Assembly (NCBI RefSeq): GCF_001411555.2 | Contig: NC_049905.1 | Coordinates: 6,477,053 to 6,541,052 of the forward strand | Reading direction: 5' to 3' | DNA from: Juglans regia | Lineage: Eukaryota > Streptophyta > Magnoliopsida > Fagales > Juglandaceae | DNA: 64,000 nt | Part shown: one piece after another, positions 13,594 through 25,079 of the stretch | Position numbering within the stretch: position 1 is the first letter of the stretch | Layout: the number at the start of each line of letters is the position of its first letter | Position numbers and translations under genes: made by a program | The notes under the pieces: generated by a model | Seen by the model: the letters and a program-made list of their open reading frames with translations, nothing else | What the model was told of the DNA's origin: nothing | Databases searched by the model: none

Positions 13594-14511
13594 TCATGAG
13601 CTCATTGTAGAAGAAAAGATTGTCATAATTAAAAAAATATTGTAAACTCAGAATACCACATTGAAATAAAGATATAATTTATTTTTGATCAGAGCTCCTA
13701 CCAATTAAACATAGAGAGGACAAAATGATTTCTCAAAGAAAGAGGATTGGGCTACACAAATTTATATTAGGGTTCTCACACCTATTATTAATTATATGGC
13801 GGGGTTCATTAGATCATATGCATATATGGGGGCAATTGCATCCAGTGGAATCTTGAATTAAATGGATTGGTGTATGTCCATGTGACATTTAACAGCATCC
13901 CACTATTGGTACAAGTTGAAGAAAACCAAGCATAACTCTATTTAAAGTTTTTAACTGGTCACGTACATTGTTTTTAAAATAAAAAGGTTATATATATATA
14001 TATATATGTGTATATATATATATATGTGGGATCATGCAGTGATCTCTTTAAATTATTAGAAAACTTCTGAGTATAGATACATGGTACATCCATTCTATCA
14101 CGATTTAGATACTATATTATTAAAAATAGTGTTTATATAAATAATATATACTTAATAACGTATATGATATCATAAAATATATATTATGCCATTAACATTG
14201 TTTATAGGGTCACGTTGTATTAGGGTTTAGCCATGGATTACTCTCCCTAGTATACATATGGTACATATCACAACCATTTGTATAGTGTCACAATCAATCG
14301 AAAACAACATACAATTTTAGGTCGCTTCCCAAAAATCTTTCAAATAAACACTATCCAACAGGCATACAAAATTCGTAGAACAACATACAATCATAAGGTT
14401 ACAGCAAACAAACAATTAAATTGAAAAGAAACAGGAAGATCCAATTAAGAGAAGACTAGTACATGCACCAGCCATTTCCAAGGTTCATTTATGCATACAA
14501 ATTATAATATA
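13594..14511. other. Spacer, no gene recognised
   Basis: AT-rich sequence between the CACTA target duplication and the distal bZIP exon. It has a TA/TG microsatellite near 13988-14026. The last part, up to 14511, may be the 3' UTR of the bZIP transcript that uses the distal exon, which is read leftward. Confidence 0.4.
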
Positions 14512-14774
14512 TCAATTGTGAGTTGCATGATTTGGGTTCAAAGTGTTGTAGCCTAGCATCGCCTCTATTCCACCAAGGGTTGAGTTTATGTTCACTTTCT
14601 GCTGCATCCCGGTTTGATTTAAGCTTGGGCTTATCATGATCTCGCCCAAAGGAAATTCCCAATTACTTGGTATCCATGTCTGTCCAACTTGCTGTGGTTG
14701 TTGATCTTCCTGTTGTGTTAAATTAATTTGGCTTAGCTTATTCAGTTGTGTTGTGTTTTCTTCGCTATTCTGGG
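14512..14774 (-). CDS. Alternative (duplicated) last exon of the bZIP gene
   Basis: A minus-strand exon with acceptor TTACTTGCAG before CC at 14774 and stop TGA... read to 14512. It starts in exactly the phase left by bZIP exon 3 (one base), so splicing exon 3 to it gives an in-frame 311-residue protein in place of 292. Its protein (EENTTQLNKLSQINLTQQ, then NWE, SPSLNQ, NINSTLGG) aligns along its length with the proximal last exon (EENKAEVNRLRQLHLSQK, NWE, YPNLNQ, ANSTQG). I read it as a tandem duplicate of the terminal exon. It could be used alternatively, be the only functional one, or be a relic of a duplicated gene; no second copy of the upstream exons is visible nearby. Transcript data would decide. 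Confidence 0.6.
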
Positions 14775-15454
14775 CTGCAAGTAACAAATAGTCCATTTAT
14801 TGACATATAAGCCCTCTTTATAAACAATATGCATGAATTATATAGGGTTTTAACCATAGAAAACAAATTGAAACAAAAAACAAAGTGATTCGAAAGAAGT
14901 ATTTTTCCCACTTTTTAGAAGCCCAAATGACCTCATGATTCTAAGGAGTTTGTTGAGAAAAACAACCACAATCGAGAATTTTCCAAAACTTGCCTAAACA
15001 ATGATAAATATGAAAACAATAAAGAAAAGAGAAAGCAAAAATGTATGTTTAGGCTGAAAAATGTAAGAAGAGAAGAAAATGGAATGTTATGAGTTGCTAT
15101 ATAGGCTTGACGAGGATGATAATTTCAAGGTCAATAGTTAAAAGGATGATAATCCCAAGGTCAATGGTTGTGGGGCTTCAACTAAGAAAGAGTTGCTGCT
15201 TTTTAAAATGGAGTCCTATTGGAATCTTATATAGAGTAATAACTTCTCATTCTTAAACAATGTGAAATCATATATAATACATACACTCATCATCAATAAG
15301 GAGTATCATAATTGACTTTTGAAGTTACTTGCAACTCTTTTACAGATGCAGAGCAAAAAGGTTAATTTTCATAACATTTTGGAGTGTCATTGCAAATTTT
15401 ACTACAAAATCGATGAAAAACTTATCCAAACATCAATTAATGTCTGATTAAGCA

Positions 15455-15844
15455 TTGCAATCTTCTACTTCCGGATTCCCTTCCCACTCCTTCCTATGGA
15501 AAATCAAAAAATTTAAAGATGTCATACAAGTATTCACCATAAATGCCATTGATGTTCTTGTTGAGAAGGGAAAGTGTCTCACAATGATTGTAGTTTGTAT
15601 TTATTGTAGATATGGTTTGATTGGTGTGGTAATGCATGAAAGAGACCAATTGATGAAAGGATACAAAGTTTATTATATCTTTGTGGAAGAGAAACAACAA
15701 TTGGCTAAAGGGATGAGCACCATCGTGGAAGATCACGAAAGGCGAGTGAATGAAATCCTAAAAATTGAAGCCCACATGATGATCAAGGATCAATACTTGG
15801 CGTTAGCCAATAACTTTGACCACACGAAAGATATTTTAATATAA
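15455..15844 (+). pseudogene. Possible coiled-coil fragment of an FDM/IDN2-like (XS/XH) protein
   Basis: An open frame on the strand opposite the bZIP gene, lying in its large intron. The second half (MHERDQLMKGYK, then EEKQQLAKGMSTIVEDHER, VNEILKIE) resembles the coiled-coil stretch before the XH domain of plant FDM/IDN2 proteins, which act in RNA-directed DNA methylation. The first half (about residues 1-50) matches nothing I know, and no XS, XH or zinc-finger domain is present. At best this is a gene fragment. The likeness is by eye over a low-complexity coiled coil, so the call is weak. Confidence 0.25.
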
Positions 15845-16848
15845 CAAGAGTTTTTTGAGAAAAGAGGAAGAAGAAAAATAAAACAGAAAGGGTTTTGGGT
15901 GGTTTAGCCACACAAGTCTACATCCAGTACCACTAGGGTTACCCTAAGCATTGCATTTTGTTATCTTATTTCATAAATGCACATACATCACAAACAAAAT
16001 GTATTTACGTTACAAATGAGTCATAATGATTGAAACTCAAGGAAGGTCGTAATGACAATACAAATATGGCAAGTAGAGATAATGTCAAAATCAAATCGAT
16101 CCTAAAATGCAGGAGAGAATAATTTGATTATAATTGTCTAAACATAGGAGATAATTCATAACGAATCATAGGATTTGATCACCCCTAGTCTCTTTATTTT
16201 GTACGACATTACATATATAAGATTAAGACAAATTATAAGTAAATACTTCTACGAATTAAGATCCGTCAAGGTTTTCCCAAATTTAAGAGTTTTGTATAAA
16301 AGAAAACAATATTTATTAAGGATATAATGTTACCCTAAAAGACTACGCATAACTCTTTTCCATACTTCTACATATCACTCATTTCTTTTATCCTATTTTT
16401 GAGCACTTAGATTGACCCAAAGGAAATCAGTCACAATGTTTGGGATGAAGATAAGATGTCAACCCTTGGCCACCATGTTAATTAATAGTAACTTATAATG
16501 CATGCCCTCTCTATTTCTGTCTCTCTTGTGAATTATTACATAATAATTCTTTTTAAAAAAAATTAAACTATCATGTAGGATGGAATTATTAAGTCTTCCT
16601 TTCAAGAATTTCAATAAGAAATGACAATTCAGATGTAGATGATGATCTGTACAATAGAGAAATTATATTATTTGTTTATAGGGTTGCTTTGCAAATTTAT
16701 GTTCCTTGATTTTTAAACGCAAGAATGGAAAGAAAACTTACTCTAACCATATATGTATATGCATGGTTATGGATTCTAGAAATCAAGCAAACATAGAAAC
16801 ATGAGTAAAGGCCGGATCTAGTAATGAATTCGCTGCGATCTAGCTAGG

Positions 16849-18095
16849 TTAATTATTTAAAGTACTGATTTTACCTTGGGTTGAATTCGCATAAACCATT
16901 TCACGTTGATTTAAGTTTGGATACACCATCTGCTCTATCCCAGCTGTTTCCCAATTAAGGAAGTTTGTCTGCGCGGCCTGGATTTGCTGTTGTTTTTGGC
17001 TCAAATGGAGTTGCCTCAGCCTATTCACTTCTGCTTTGTTCTCTTCAATTTCGGCTACCAAAAGAGAAACTACCATTAAAGATGCAAGTAAAGGAAGGCA
17101 CGCAGACATATATATACACTCACGGAGATCAAGGACGACCCGTACGCACCATCTCTAAAAATCTTATTGGTACTGAAATGGAGCATTTGTTGGTTCAAGC
17201 TTCTTTGCTCCATTTGCAGCAAACGTTGCTGGTTTTTATAAAGTGCAACTTGAGGAGATAAGACTGCAATTTGAGCCTGCATATAATATATATCTCATCG
17301 TTAAATCAATACGTATTTAAGAAAAATTGCATATTGAAGAGCCACCCGTTTCTAATGAAGATCGTACTGATGAGCTTCTTGGTTACCTCTAAAGCTTTCA
17401 CCTTCCTTTCCATATCAGTAACGTAGTGAAGCTTCTTCATTCGAGATTTCTGTGCAGAAACACGGTTTGATATAATCCTACAAAAAAAAAAAAAAGCGTC
17501 CTAGAATATCATGAAGAAAATTATATGGTATGTATATATATATATATCTCATGGATTCAAATAAGATCATCATAACCCGAACGTAAAGAGAAAGAAAGCA
17601 GTATTAATCATGCATGAAAGGATCGAAAATGTCTCTGTACCGTTTCATCTTTTTGGGGTCCATATTTGGATTTAGGTTTTTACCCCATCTGACCCGCACA
17701 GTGCCATTCAGAGTCTCAACTTTGGAAGGGTCACTTGCGCCAGCAACAGAGTTTACAGCAGTAGCGTCATCGGATGAAGGAGATGCATTCTGGGTTTTTT
17801 TCTTACGATCATCGTCTCCTTTAGGTGCAAGAGGGGAGTTGGCAGCAGGTGGCCAGAAAAAGCTCTTCGTCCCGCTGCTAGACCCAATATTGTGGCGGCC
17901 ATGGTTGGCTAGGATTGCGGGTTTTTTCCACACTTGAAATGATCCATTACTGCCTAAAGAAAGATTTGGTGGAAACGTCGAAGAGAAGGGCGGCATCGTT
18001 TCAATTGACCTTTTAGGCCATATTGGTGTCACGCCCTGCGGCTGCTGGCCATTATCGCCAGTTATACTCATGACCTTTGCGTTGGTATCTTCCAT
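16849..18095 (-). CDS. bZIP transcription factor, group-E-like
   Basis: Minus-strand exons: 18095-17641, 17477-17387, 17276-17150 and 17054-16849, all with GT-AG introns and matching phases, giving 292 residues. The basic region is in exon 2: ISNRVSAQKSRMKKLHYV, with the invariant N-x7-R spacing (N156, R164). The zipper runs MERKVKALEAQIAVLSPQV and onward, with heptad positions M174, L181, L188, Y195, L202 and L209. The preceding MDPKKMKR and the SPQVALYKNQQRLL stretch resemble Arabidopsis bZIP34/61-type (group E) factors. The N-terminal 150 residues are Ser/Pro/Asn-rich and probably regulatory; the tail is Gln-rich. It would act in the nucleus as a dimeric DNA-binding protein. A second possible last exon lies 2.1 kb downstream at 14512-14774. 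Confidence 0.88.
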
Positions 18096-18479
18096 ATTTC
18101 AATAATATTAATGCTTTAATTTGCTCCTGCAAAAGAAGAAATACAAACAAGCTGTAATGTTAGAACAAGATCATGACGATGATGATGATGAAACCCTATG
18201 AAGGAAATGGACCTTCTACTCACACTTATAAGCCTAATAAGATGAATGACTAAATGGGCAATGAGATTAAGACGCTTGCCTGGCCCTTAATATATAAAGT
18301 GAAAATACACTCAAAATTACCAAATATTTCCTTACCATACTTGACCGAATTATTTGTCATATCATGAAATATGTTACTTACAAGTCGGTGTGCAGATACA
18401 TGACCGATTATTATAATACTACGACAGTTACAAAATAAAGATATATATATATATATAATTTTAATTACGTATATTCAAA

Positions 18480-18663
18480 GAGAAATACTTTAGACACAAT
18501 TAAGAGATTATACAAAAATAAACCCACAAACTGATGTGGTATGATGTGGTATATCAGATTATAAAGTTACTTTTATTGTAAAGTAAATCTAACAGATCCC
18601 ATGAAATCAAATTAGTTTGTAAGTTTATTTTTATATAATCTTTTTGTGTATGAAGCAATTCTC
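18480..18663. mobile_element. MITE with long inverted repeats
   Basis: The left end (GAGAAATACTTTAGACACAA, then GATTATACAAAAATAAAC) and the inverted right end (GAGAATTGCTTCATACACAA, then GATTATATAAAAATAAAC) match over about 40 bases. The interior is palindromic (TGATGTGGTATATCAGATTATAAAG versus its complement). It is of the same family as 59730-60022, and a more decayed relative lies near 23340-23520. It sits upstream of the bZIP gene. Confidence 0.7.
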
Positions 18664-19347
18664 ATATTTAAAACACGTACATAAGTAGTGTGTTTAGCGT
18701 GTCAATCAGTAGATTACCATGTCGTTAAAAATGAACATATTGAATACCAATCTATATTAATTATATGCATCGTGTGTGTGTATATTATATATAATTTAAT
18801 CATGTCACTGCATAGCCGCATTCGATAATATTGATGCTCACTATATATGTGTTTTCTTTCTAGTCTTCATGCTTATCTGTATTGAGACCTCTCCAATGGT
18901 AATTAACAGTACACGTCAATACATGAAAAATTTGAAGCTGTCGCTTGTGCCAATTAAATTGAGTGCACGAAAAAGCAACAGCCATGCATGCATGAGTTTT
19001 TGAAACTGAATTGGGGTCAATATGGAAGCTTAATCATTACAGTAACAGCAAAAATCTCAGCTAAATTGTTCCACGTGTAACATCCTGATATGAATCTCAG
19101 CTAAACGTAAAGTTTTGACAAGAATGCATTGGACAAACTTGAAGATACCTGCAGGGTTTGAAGGAGTTAACACAAAAAGTTGTTTGAATTGTATCGAATG
19201 TCTGAAGAAGAGAAGTCATATTTGGTTTTGTCATTAATTACAGGTAATTAAGTGGGTAACTAAAGGTCTACCTGGCAGGAATAACCAAAATAAATACTAT
19301 CTTTCACATAAAATGAAGATATTCTTATCTTGCGGCAAGGCAAGAGT
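18664..19347. other. Spacer, no gene recognised
   Basis: AT-rich sequence between two MITEs with scattered CATG palindromes near 18985. No exon-like stretch was found on either strand. Confidence 0.4.
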
Positions 19348-19483
19348 CACTACAAGAAAACTGCTTATTTATGACCAGTTAATTCCAGCAAAATGACTAT
19401 TTACAGCTCAAATGAGTGTTTTGGTCACAAATAGTCTTTTCGTCGTAATTAAATGACCACAAAAACCTATTTTTCTTGTAGTG
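19348..19483. mobile_element. 136-bp CACTA-derived MITE
   Basis: Begins CACTACAAGAAAA and ends TTTTTCTTGTAGTG, perfect inverted ends of 13 bases. It is flanked by AGT on both sides (19345-19347 and 19484-19486), the 3-bp duplication expected for CACTA elements. The interior has TGACC/GGTCA-type subterminal motifs and no coding capacity. Its ends resemble those of the two full-size CACTA elements in this window. Confidence 0.9.
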
Positions 19484-19619
19484 AGTGTCGAAAATTAGTG
19501 TATATATATATTTGTATTTTTACTAGTACTGTAGCACTCAAAAACATTTTTGAACTTTTTTTTTAGCTTTACATGGTACAAAAAGACCTCATCACTTCAA
19601 TTCAAGCGTAAACTGGCTT

Positions 19620-22600
19620 TGTAACACCCAGGCCGAACACCAAGCTCACATTCTAAACATTTTTGGATTTATATATACGTATGAAATGTCTACTTTAGAT
19701 TAACGATTAATTCTTGGGATAGGCTATGGGTTTAAAATTTTACTTTTGTAGGATGTGGATTCTTATTGGGCCTGATAATTAGGTTAAAATCATTTGATAT
19801 TTTATGGATTGGGTGGAAAATTTTTTATTTAGTTATGGGCCAAAATAATCGAGGCCCATTCGTGTTGATTAAATACCCGACCCATGGAGATACTGTTAAA
19901 CCAAATAGATGATTGGGACTACGCTAACTAGTCTAGCCCATTTACTATGTCCATACACTATCTAAGATGTGGGCTCAAATACTTTGGAATGAGTCAAAAA
20001 GCCCAAGCTTGTGAGAACCAAGAATCAAACCCCACGCCATGCACGTCTCCTCTTTCACTAGGGTTTTCAGCTACTATATATATATATATATACACACATG
20101 CTACACACTTCACACACACACCCTCCATGTAAATCCTCTTCAACCTAAGCTAGGGTTGTTGCCGCCTGAGTTTTCAGTGAAGCAACTCCTCCACATAGCT
20201 GCCATCAGCCACAACCACAGCCCAAGGCCTAGCCTACTACATCTCGACAAGCTGCCAACCCACGCTACCGTTGACCCATACTCCTCTGCCGCAGCAACCC
20301 ATGTTCACAGCTTCTCCACGCCTCCTTCCAAAGCTGCAGATAACGCCAACCAGCCATTCCACCTTGTTGTTGCACCACTATGGTATAAACCATATATAGC
20401 CAAAACTCCTCCACACAACTATCTTGCACCACCAGACTACACTCAGCCTCCATCTCACAGCACAATGGCCCCGAACGGAAACCACCCAATGTGGCGAGAT
20501 CCTCCACAATGGTGCCCTACACCTCAGTGCCCAGCCACCGTAAATTTCCAACGGGGTTGCTCTATTTGCACCACACCAAAATAGAAGAATTATTCTTCAC
20601 CACCTTGAGCCACAAACCAGCCACCCCACGTCGCCAACCCCCCTCCACGTCGTCACCACCTACACAGAAAGTGTCGCCAGGCACTTCACACCACTACAAG
20701 TCCGTCGTTCTTTTCTTAGCAAGCCCACACCAAACCTTCCATCACTGTCTCTCTTCATCCCTCTTTGTAAGTAGGCTGGTTATACGTTGGGCTTGGTTTT
20801 AATGTACTCTATGAAGGATTTGTTTTAAGTATAAATATTATTAGAGAAGATAGTTAGGGTTTTAAATTATATTTCTTATTATTATATTATTTAGTATCAA
20901 AATTTTTATAAATAAATTTCAGTAGTAAGTGTTTAATTTTTTTTTTTTTTAACTCTTGAGATATGATTAAGGAGTGATTTGGATTCAGAGATGAGTTGAG
21001 ATGGGTTGAGATAGTTTGTGAATAGTAGAATAAAAGTTGAATTATTTATTATATTTTGTGTGAAAATTTAAAAAAATTGTTTTGAAATTTGAAAAAGTTA
21101 AATTGTCTATTATTTTGTGTGGGAATTTAAGAAAGTTGTAATGATAAGATGATATGAGTTGAGGTGGGTTGAGATGGGTTACGAATACAAAAGAGGCCAA
21201 TCTACTTTTATTAAATGAAGCTTTGATGTTTACTATAATAGACTCAGTTATAACCATGTAAAGTAAGTATTAATCTGGATGTGTCTTTGCATGTGGCCGG
21301 CTTAGTTTTAATTGAATAAATATGTTAGCCATATAATTTATTTTACAGAAAATCATTTAGAGTTTAAGGGATTAGACAGAGAAATTAAATGGATACCATT
21401 AAAATTTGGGGAAGTAATGATATTTTAGGGTTAATAGAATTTTAGACATTTAGGAAAAATAGGTTATTTTAGCATTCCAGGTTTAAGTATCGAAATATGT
21501 TTTTGATAAAAAATTTAGGAAAGCTACGTGACTATTTTATAGGTGACGATTAATATTCGTTCGGCACTATTGTGAAAAAATTCTGAAAGATAAAAAAGTT
21601 TAGGTAAGTAGTGTTCATATACTAGACTTTGCATAAAAAAATGAATTATGGTCAATTTTAGAATATATGCATGTTTTGGTATGAAAAGAAATTTGAAACA
21701 ACTTCAGTTATTTGTTCTGAATTACTCATGAAACTTTGTATAAGAATAAAGTATTTTCTGTCATGACTAGTGTAGACATGAGCTTATTTTTGACAATTTT
21801 GTTTCTGAACTGTGCAAAAAGGAACTAATATGAAAATTTGTGCATAATTATATGATTTTGACCTGATTTTGTTGTGTTCTGCATATGTTCTATACTTTGA
21901 TATGATATGATGTGACTTTCGAAAACCTCTAGCATGACATTTTATTTCTGTTTTGTTTTGACCTTACCACAGATATAAAACTGTGGCCTCAATTTAGGTT
22001 GGTACCAACGTTTTTGTTTTTGGTGCACTTACTTTGGAAGCCATAGTGGTTTTTTGCGTGGTCTTTCCTGTGTGCACACTCGAGGCTCCAAAAATAATAA
22101 ATGAAAAATTTCACATTTTGTTTATGCTCGGTTAGCAGTCGGGGTTTGCACAACCCTACCATGGGGGTTAAACATGAAATTCTATTTTGATGTGATGTTT
22201 CAGTTATGCTATGCCAAAGGATTTTTTAATAAGAATATTTTTAAATTTTCGTTCTAATATATTTTATAACATATTCTGCATTCTGCATTCTGAAAAGGAA
22301 AAATATTTTTTTTGCATTCTGAACTCTGTAAATGTTCATGTTTACATATTAATATATGTTCTTTGCGTACTAAGTTGTTGATAACTCATCCCTGATCTCC
22401 ACAATATTTTTTAAATAATTTTGATGTCTCAGTTGGAAGTCAAGAGTATGAAGTGTTAGTAAAGTTTGATGGTCGTAGAGGAATAAGTGTGAAAGAGTAC
22501 AAGTATTTATTGGAGAGTTTTATTTAGTAGAGAAATTACTTTATGTTATTTTGGTATTTTGAGTAATGGATATTTCTGAACCATTGTGGAGATTATAATT

Positions 22601-22781
22601 TATTTCATTGAGGTATTTCTTTAGTTTCTCTAGTCTTGGTGGAGGAATATATATTTTTGGTTTTGAATAAATGAATTTATATTTTATGAAAATTTTGGAG
22701 TATATAAATATGTTATGTGAGATGTTTTTATGTTACAAGAGTTAACTCTCCAGACCTTCGAGACCAGGCCGAGCCGTTACA
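19620..22781 (+). mobile_element. Long solo LTR (TGTAAC...GTTACA), 3.16 kb
   Basis: Starts TGTAACACCCAGGCC and ends GGCCGAGCCGTTACA. The 5-bp flanks are GGCTT and GGCCT, a target duplication with one change. No internal retroviral-type domain, primer site or second LTR is seen. Several internal landmarks (GGTACCAAC, a GTGCACTTACTTTGG block, GGGTTTGCACAACCCTAC, GTTGATAACTCATCCC) recur in the same order on the minus strand of 28701-31280, proving a shared family. The length and TGTAACACCC start suggest LTRs of Ty3-type chromoviruses (Tekay/Del), but that is inference. Open frames at 20039-20802 are Pro/Ser/His-rich and look non-coding. A MITE is nested at 20971-21198. Confidence 0.75.
20971..21198. 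mobile_element. GAGATGAG-rich MITE nested in the solo LTR
   Basis: Left end GGAGTGATTTGGATTC with GATGAGTTGAGATGGG; right end, inverted, GGCCTCTTTTGTATTC with CCCATCTCAACCCACC. The interior (GTTGAATTATTTATTATATT, GTTAAATTGTCTATTATTTT) is that of the family seen at 24366, 24715 and 53823. TAA lies on the left; the right flank reads AAT, so the duplication is decayed or imperfect. Confidence 0.6.
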
Positions 22782-24162
22782 GGCCTATTTATATATTAGA
22801 GAAAACCTTAATTTAAAAACATTGTCCTATGTTTGTTCTCCTCAATCAAGATCAAGATCTCCTTTCTTTTCCAATCTATCGATCAGGATTGTATCAAGCG
22901 CTAATCATGCATATTGTGAAAGAAAGAGAAAAATATTGAGGGTGGATGCATCCCTTTACATGGAAGGGATGGATCCACCCATTACAAAAAAGACCATGGC
23001 CACCATAGAAGATTCATATTGATGAAATTGATTCAATGTGGTTCGAACTCAATCTAAGATGTTTGAATATTTTTATTTGTGTATTACTTATTTGAATCAT
23101 ACATATATAACGACATATTAAAATATTCAAAAATTTCAAGTGTAATAATTCTAAACTAAAATCCTTTTTTTCCATCTATTTACATCCCAAATTATCATAA
23201 TTCCTTTATTTGCACCTTAACTACCAAAATTTTCATAATTAAATTTATTCTTTACATCTCTTTGACATGTGAAATCAGACAGAACCCCATGTGTTACGCT
23301 AAAATTCTTGAGTGAAAATTTGAAAGACAAACGTTTGGTCTACAAGTTGATCTTATAGAAAAACTACAAAAATAAGTTTATAATTAGTTGATATGACTTG
23401 ATATGATACGTTAAAAAATAAAATATTTTTTAATATAATATAAATCTAACATATCATATTAAACTAAGCCAACTTATAAACTTACTTTTATATAATTTCT
23501 TTGTTGATATTATAGCAATTGTCATTTAAAAATACCTTATATTTAGGGTGAGGTGTATAAAATTAGACTTACTGGTAATTTATTGAGGAGGAGTTTTGTC
23601 AAATTAAATTAAAATTTTGGGAGAACATTGCCAGAATTGCATATTTTCCCCCAAGTCTAAAAAAAGTAAAATTACAAAATAAAGAATCATTATGATTTCC
23701 TGGAAAATATTCGTTAGAAGAATATGTATGATAAGTTCCCCCAAAATGAGATTTTCCCTAGAATATTATATAGAAGAACCGCGTGCATGTATATAAATTC
23801 CAGAGACAGCAAAAAACTAATTATATATGAACCAACTACAAAAAATGTAAATAAAAATTGTGACTTTTGAGACACATAATGATTTAATATGATATTAAAA
23901 ATATAAATAAAAAATTATGACTTTTGAATTTTTTATAATTAAATATATTATTTTTTATTAATTTAAATTTTTGAGACTCACAATGATTTAATATGATATT
24001 CAAAATAATAATTTTACATTCCAACTTTTGTTTTAAAATAATTAGTGATTTATTATTAAAGATTAGGGCTGTGAGTTGGCCTCCAACTTAACATCCATTT
24101 AGGTCCAGCAAGGCCGTGACCCTTTGAATTGGGGGAGCAATAGCTCTAAAATATATTGGAGT
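22782..24162. other. MITE-rich spacer, no gene recognised
   Basis: AT-rich sequence. A decayed palindromic repeat at about 23340-23520 resembles the MITE at 18480-18663. A tandem-like block at 23830-24000 repeats TTTGAGACWCAYAATGATTTAATATGATATT-like text twice. The open frame at 22717-23022 crosses the LTR edge and is not credible as a gene. Confidence 0.4.
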
Positions 24163-24329
24163 AATGTTAAATACAGTCATGAAGTGTGTAAGTGTCGTGC
24201 AATCGCTTTGAAAAAGAGTGGAGTTTACTATTAAAAAATTATTTTTCTTTTCATGTAGATCCTTTATTTATTCATTTTTTTTCAAAGTGATTGCACGGTG
24301 TTTGCACACTCACGACTGCAACTATCATT
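24163..24329. mobile_element. MITE with about 55-bp inverted repeats
   Basis: The left arm (AATGTTAAATACAGTC, then TGCAATCGCTTTGAAAAA) and the inverted right arm (AATGATAGTTGCAGTC, then TGCAATCACTTTGAAAAA) match over about 55 bases around an AT-rich loop. Non-coding. Superfamily not assigned. Confidence 0.7.
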
Positions 24330-24365
24330 TCTCAAAACATAAAGAGCCCTGACGAGGTGAATTAA

Positions 24366-24601
24366 GGCTTCGTTTATTTTTAGAGATGAGATGAGATGAG
24401 CTGAGATTAAAATTAAAAAGTTGAATAAAATATTGTTAGAATATATTTTTTAATATTATTTTTATTTTAAAGTTTGAAAAAGTTGAATTGTTTATTTTAT
24501 TTTTTGTGAGAATTCGAAAAAATTGTAATGATGAGATAGAAAGTTTTCAAAAATTTTAAAATTTTAAATTTTAATCTTGAAAGCAAAACAAGCAGTGATC
24601 C
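24366..24601. mobile_element. Tourist-like MITE, GAGATGAG family
   Basis: TAA precedes GGCTTCGTTTATTTTTAGAG and then a GATGAGATGAGATGAG tract. The interior (TTGAATAAAATATTGTTAGA, AAAAAGTTGAATTGTTTATT) is nearly the same as in the copy at 53823-54032. The right end is decayed (AAACAAGCAGTGATCC, followed by TAG). Confidence 0.65.
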
Positions 24602-24714
24602 TAGAGTCTGGATTTATGACAACTATCTATTACTTTATGCCTTTATTATAGTTGCATCCATATGTTGGGAAGCTACACTATTCCATAACTTATTATTCCC
24701 GAATGTCTTGTGCC

Positions 24715-25079
24715 TAGTATGGATACACAGTTGGTTTCATCTCAATATTTAAATACTAGTACTCAAATATAAATACTTTTCATTTTTTCTTTTATATTTA
24801 TTTATCTAATCAATACTAATCATTATAACTTTTTCAAACTTCTATATAAGATACAAAAAATAATTCAACTTTTTTCAAATCACAAAATAAAAATTATATC
24901 AAAAAATTATATTTTAACAATATTTTTACTTTATAATATTTCTATTCAATTTTTTCTCTCTTATTTCTCAAAACTCAATAAAAATCTTAACTCAAACTAT
25001 TTCACTATTATTCACAAACCATCTCACTACTATATATTCATATATTTCTCATTTCATCTGACTATCCAAATGAGGCCCG
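24715..25079. mobile_element. MITE, GAGATGAG family, inverted copy
   Basis: The right end, read inward, is GGGCCTCATTTGGATAGTCAGATGAAATGAG. The left is TATGGATACACAGTTGG then TTTCATCTCAATATTT. The interior reads as the complement of the copies at 24366 and 53823 (TCAACTTTTTTCAAATCACA, TATTTTAACAATATTTTTAC). Ends are approximate. Confidence 0.55.

Noticed and set aside
20039..20802. 181- and 103-codon frames rich in Pro, Ser and His
   Set aside because: They are inside a solo LTR, start by reading through a TA repeat and have biased composition without domains.
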